NCBI GenBank assembly: GCA_021770345.1
Contig: JAETRD010000006.1
Location: 186,001-250,000 of the forward strand
Length of the DNA stretch: 64,000 nucleotides
DNA from: Lachnospiraceae bacterium
Lineage (GTDB): Bacteria > Bacillota > Clostridia > Lachnospirales > Lachnospiraceae
Direction of reading: 5' to 3'
The notes below the pieces were generated by a model. The model saw only the letters and a program-made list of their open reading frames with translations. It ran no database searches and was not told the origin of the DNA. Within the stretch, counting starts at the first letter, position 1. Each line of letters opens with the position of its first letter. The translations under genes were made by a program, and so were the position numbers. Below are positions 61,830 through 64,000 of this stretch, one piece after another.

Positions 61830-62228
61830 TCATTCCACCACACCCTCACTTTCTAAAAATTGTGCGACAGTCATACATCTGGGGTGCTCCATTTCAAGGC
61901 TTAGAAAGTCTTTGTCTCCGGTAAGTATAATATCCACATCAGACACAATGGCGGCATTCAGGATGGGTTGGTCCTTTGCGTCGCGTATCAGCTTTTCCGC
62001 ATGGTTTACCGCCGGGATCAGTTCATAAGACATTTCTGCCAGCAAAACTTCCGCATCTGGCAGGAACTTAGGTGCTTTCCGTTCCAGGATATTCCTCAGT
62101 TCCGTGATATTGCGGTCACACAGGACCATCTCATGGTTATCCGTTACATGGAGCAGGGCCTGTGCTGGCCTTGACCGAGGGAAAACCAATGCGGAAAAAA
62201 GAATGTTTGTATCGACCAATATTCGCAT
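61830..62228 (-). CDS. PIN-domain toxin of a toxin-antitoxin pair
   Basis: 132 residues. PIN fold RNase features: first acidic strand MRILVDTNILFSALVFPRSR, Glu in RNITELRNILERKAPKF, acidic pair LIRDAKDQPILNAAIVSDVD and GDKDFLSLEM. This is the widespread putative toxin COG1569-type subgroup. PIN toxins cut RNA. The start lies two bases after the antitoxin stop, so both are co-translated. Intact. Confidence 0.93.
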   Translation of the reverse strand: MRILVDTNILFSALVFPRSRPAQALLHVTDNHEMVLCDRNITELRNILERKAPKFLPDAEVLLAEMSYELIPAVNHAEKLIRDAKDQPILNAAIVSDVDIILTGDKDFLSLEMEHPRCMTVAQFLESEGVVE

Positions 62229-62230
62229 TT

Positions 62231-62488
62231 TTACCGTTCCTTTCCGTAACGTACTTCGTCCACAAGAGCCTGCACATCTTCTTCATCGGAAATCCCCATA
62301 GCTTCGGCTGCGCCCAAAAAAGCAGACTGCGCTTTGCGGATTGCCTGTGCAGAGGCATTACTTAAGACCACCTCTCCGTTCTGTTTTTGATAGAACAAAA
62401 TCTTATCGCCGGATTTCAGGTCGAGCAGACGGCGGATTTCCACCGGTACAGTAATCTGTCCATTCGCAGAGATTTTTGCTAAATTCAT
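62231..62488 (-). CDS. AbrB/MazE-type antitoxin
   Basis: 85 residues from ATG 62488, with GAAAGGATGG spaced better for it than for the ATG at 62497. The swapped-hairpin DNA-binding domain is MNLAKISANGQITVPVEIRR then LLDLKSGDKILFY. The C-terminal part (about 50-85) would wrap the PIN toxin. It represses the operon and neutralises the toxin. First gene of the pair. Confidence 0.93.
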   Translation of the reverse strand: MNLAKISANGQITVPVEIRRLLDLKSGDKILFYQKQNGEVVLSNASAQAIRKAQSAFLGAAEAMGISDEEDVQALVDEVRYGKER

Positions 62489-62767
62489 AAAAACCATCCT
62501 TTCTATTCTTGAAATCTAAAGAAAAATTGAGGTTCACTTTTATTATACCCCTTTAAAGCGAAAAGTAAAGCCGTTCACATGGTAAAACATTAGAGAAATG
62601 TAAATTTGAGGAGCTCTTTCCAAAATCGGTGGGCAATATGCGATATACCATTAAGGGAAAGACCCGCTTTGTGCAGGAGGGCACCTGCAAGGATGTCAGT
62701 CTTAACCAAAGCGGCGCTGGCAGACAACCTGCTTGGCGTGTCGCATAGATAAATGCGGCTTTATGTG
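62489..62767. other. Upstream region of the toxin-antitoxin pair and decayed DNA
   Basis: The minus-strand promoter of the antitoxin should lie here (AT-rich 62520-62580). From about 62630 to 62760 there are coding-like scraps (for example GKTRFVQEGTCKDVSLN) without a supportable gene. Confidence 0.4.
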
Positions 62768-63026
62768 GTAAAATTATAGAGAAAAGAATGGATGGTACAC
62801 AAACTGGGAATCTCTTGCAGATGAAAATGAAATCTATGCTTTGGTAGTCGAAGGTTCCGTTGATATTCAGGGTTTGGTTGCTGTAACCCGCAATGACGAT
62901 ATGCACAGTACATTTCATGGCGAGGTAATTGCCATGCTGCACCTATACCAGTTTGCAATCGGTGAGCAGGCTGCAAGAGAAATTATGGAGGTGTATGATT
63001 ATGAATGGACAGATGAAGAGATATAA
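62768..63026 (+). pseudogene. 3' part of an unrecognised gene
   Basis: An open frame without a plausible start: NYREKNGWYTNWESLADENE, IYALVVEGSVDIQGLVAVTR, FHGEVIAMLHLYQFAIGEQA, ending YDYEWTDEEI. It reads like the end of a real cytosolic protein, and a stop just upstream cuts it off from any N-terminus. It overlaps the next small gene by 26 bp, suggesting an old operon. No family recognised. Confidence 0.45.
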
Positions 63027-63180
63027 AGAAAGCCTCGCAAAAATGCCTGAGCCGATCTTGTTAAGCCAATGTCCGAAGATTAAGCTTGATCTGCGAGGGC
63101 TGATGCAAAACGCAAAAGAAAAGGGAGTCAAAGTAATAGAATTAACCGAAAAAGAGAAAGCGGCGTTTATTATGGAATAA
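63001..63180 (+). CDS. Small basic-acidic protein of unknown function
   Basis: 59 residues: MNGQMKRYKESLAKMPEPIL, LSQCPKIKLDLRGLMQNAKE, KGVKVIELTEKEKAAFIME. The LDLRGLMQNAKEKGVKVIELT end is structured and looks conserved. GGAGG lies 12 bases before the ATG. It is translated from inside the end of the preceding remnant. Possibly a small partner or antitoxin-type protein; the function is not known to me. Confidence 0.6.
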   Translation: MNGQMKRYKESLAKMPEPILLSQCPKIKLDLRGLMQNAKEKGVKVIELTEKEKAAFIME

Positions 63181-63277
63181 AAAGGCAATAAGAAGAACCA
63201 TATCGATAAGGCTATCAGGCAAAAAGATAAAAGCGGTAAGAACGTCCGGCGCATAATGAATTGCAAGTCCCTTACTT

Positions 63278-64000
63278 TCAGACCTTCGGAATAATAATGC
63301 TTAATTTATACAGACCATTTTTAGACGATGTATGGATTTGACCATCATATTTCCGAACGACATGGGAGATTCCCTTCATTCGAAAGTCGGAATCACTGGA
63401 AATTGAAATAGCAGGATTTCTGATATTTTCCACAGAAATTAAAAGAAGATTTCCTTTTTGGCGAATATGAATGCAGACTTGTTTCAACTCCGGGTCAGCC
63501 ACCTGCAAAACCTGGATAAATGCATGTTCGAGGGCGTTGTTTAAGACGGTAAACAAATCAGTGACATCCATAAATTCAATCGTCTTGCTGTCTACGATAC
63601 TTTTAAGCGCAATGCCTTTGCTCTGGCAGTATAGATTTGCCTGGGAAAGAATCGTGTCCAGCGCTCTGTTTCCGGTATCTACAAAGGCGTCGTACACCCG
63701 GAGCTTCGTTGACAGTTCGTCAAGAAATTCTCTTCTCAAATTGGAATCGTCCAGCGTGTAAAGCTCTGTCAGGGTGTGCATCAGATCATGGGTTTTTTTG
63801 TTTATATATTCAATATTGCAGCTTGTCACCTCATATTGAGTCTGGCGCTGCTGCCAGAGTTCATTGATAATGTCAATCTCTTCATTCAGCTTTGCCTGTC
63901 TGAGAAACATACGATGGAGATACAGAACGAAAAGGCAGCAGGCATATGCAAAAATCGTGGAAAATACCAGCAGATAATTGCTGGAATCATAATTGTTTGC
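63278..64000 (-). CDS. AgrC-like sensor histidine kinase (partial, runs off the window end)
   Basis: 240 codons to the window edge; the frame continues upstream with no start. The N-terminal part in view has a membrane helix (NYLLVFSTIFAYACCLFVLY). Then come a coiled helix and the phospho-acceptor box KKTHDLMHTLTELYTL, the H-D-x(3)-H type of the HPK10/AgrC group. The ATPase has LFTVLNNALEHAFIQV (N box) and degraded glycine boxes (RMKGISHVVRKYDGQI). Such kinases sense peptides in quorum or bacteriocin circuits. Its partner, usually a LytTR regulator, would be beyond the window. Confidence 0.88.
   Translation of the reverse strand, partial: ANNYDSSNYLLVFSTIFAYACCLFVLYLHRMFLRQAKLNEEIDIINELWQQRQTQYEVTSCNIEYINKKTHDLMHTLTELYTLDDSNLRREFLDELSTKLRVYDAFVDTGNRALDTILSQANLYCQSKGIALKSIVDSKTIEFMDVTDLFTVLNNALEHAFIQVLQVADPELKQVCIHIRQKGNLLLISVENIRNPAISISSDSDFRMKGISHVVRKYDGQIHTSSKNGLYKLSIIIPKV

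Noticed and set aside
1-64000. tRNA, rRNA and CRISPR arrays
   Set aside because: I looked for tRNA-type TTCRANNC/cloverleaf signals, rRNA landmarks and regularly spaced repeats and saw none; a tRNA could still be missed by eye.

Overview
The window looks like a chromosomal segment of a gut-type Clostridia, most likely a Lachnospiraceae relative. The support is: AddAB rather than RecBCD; a LytTR/DUF3021 pair; a domain-permuted GH3 enzyme; two-subunit (split) transketolase; a NiCo-type riboswitch ahead of a cation exporter; strong AGGAGG ribosome binding sites; and moderately GC-rich core genes with AT-rich accessory genes. I saw no rRNA, tRNA, CRISPR array or intact insertion sequence.

Layout. 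0-5 kb (minus strand): a Macro-TIR/SEFIR protein cut by the window edge, then a cytosolic hybrid histidine kinase, an HD-GYP-like protein and a small Cro/CI-type regulator in one operon. 5-12 kb: a decayed accessory island. It holds an IS3-type remnant, a broken type I methylase (hsdM), a DUF3791-DUF3990-DUF3791 toxin/antitoxin-like trio with a nonsense codon, DUF4160 and DUF2442 fragments, an AT-rich gene with a HEPN-like RNase motif, and a Fic protein. A 273-bp palindromic MITE splits the DUF2442 gene and shows a clean TA target duplication. 12-28 kb: RecQ, a nitrilase-family amidase, a LysR regulator divergent from a permuted membrane GH3, LytTR/DUF3021, a NYN-LOTUS RNase-like protein, a chemoreceptor, a ZIP transporter and an RNase H.

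28-34 kb: a pentose operon with an FGGY kinase (probable L-ribulokinase), a transaldolase-like enzyme, split transketolase, AraD and an aldose 1-epimerase. It would carry L-ribulose through the non-oxidative pentose phosphate reactions; arabinose isomerase is not in the window. 34-42 kb: AddB/AddA. 41-44 kb: an AraC regulator with a GH88 unsaturated glucuronyl hydrolase. 44-45 kb: a NiCo riboswitch with a terminator controls a CDF metal exporter. 46-51 kb: a membrane MerR regulator, a lipoprotein, Maf with a repeat-built N-terminus, a flavoprotein and a PpiC lipoprotein. 51-59 kb: MATE, UppP, ABC-F, then a two-component system beside a BcrA-type ABC transporter with four 11-bp direct repeats in its promoter region, which together suggest an envelope-antibiotic response locus. 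59-64 kb: GDPD, an MFS transporter with palindromic operators, a PIN/AbrB toxin-antitoxin pair, remnants, and an AgrC-like kinase cut by the window end.

The least expected signals are: the cloverleaf MITE and its 48-bp hairpin relative; in-frame minisatellites sharing a G-E-x-S core in three unrelated genes (RNase H, AddA, Maf); the HEPN-like gene wedged between DUF4160 fragments; and a 24-bp leader repeated ahead of accessory genes. All function calls come from reading the sequence; no database search was possible.
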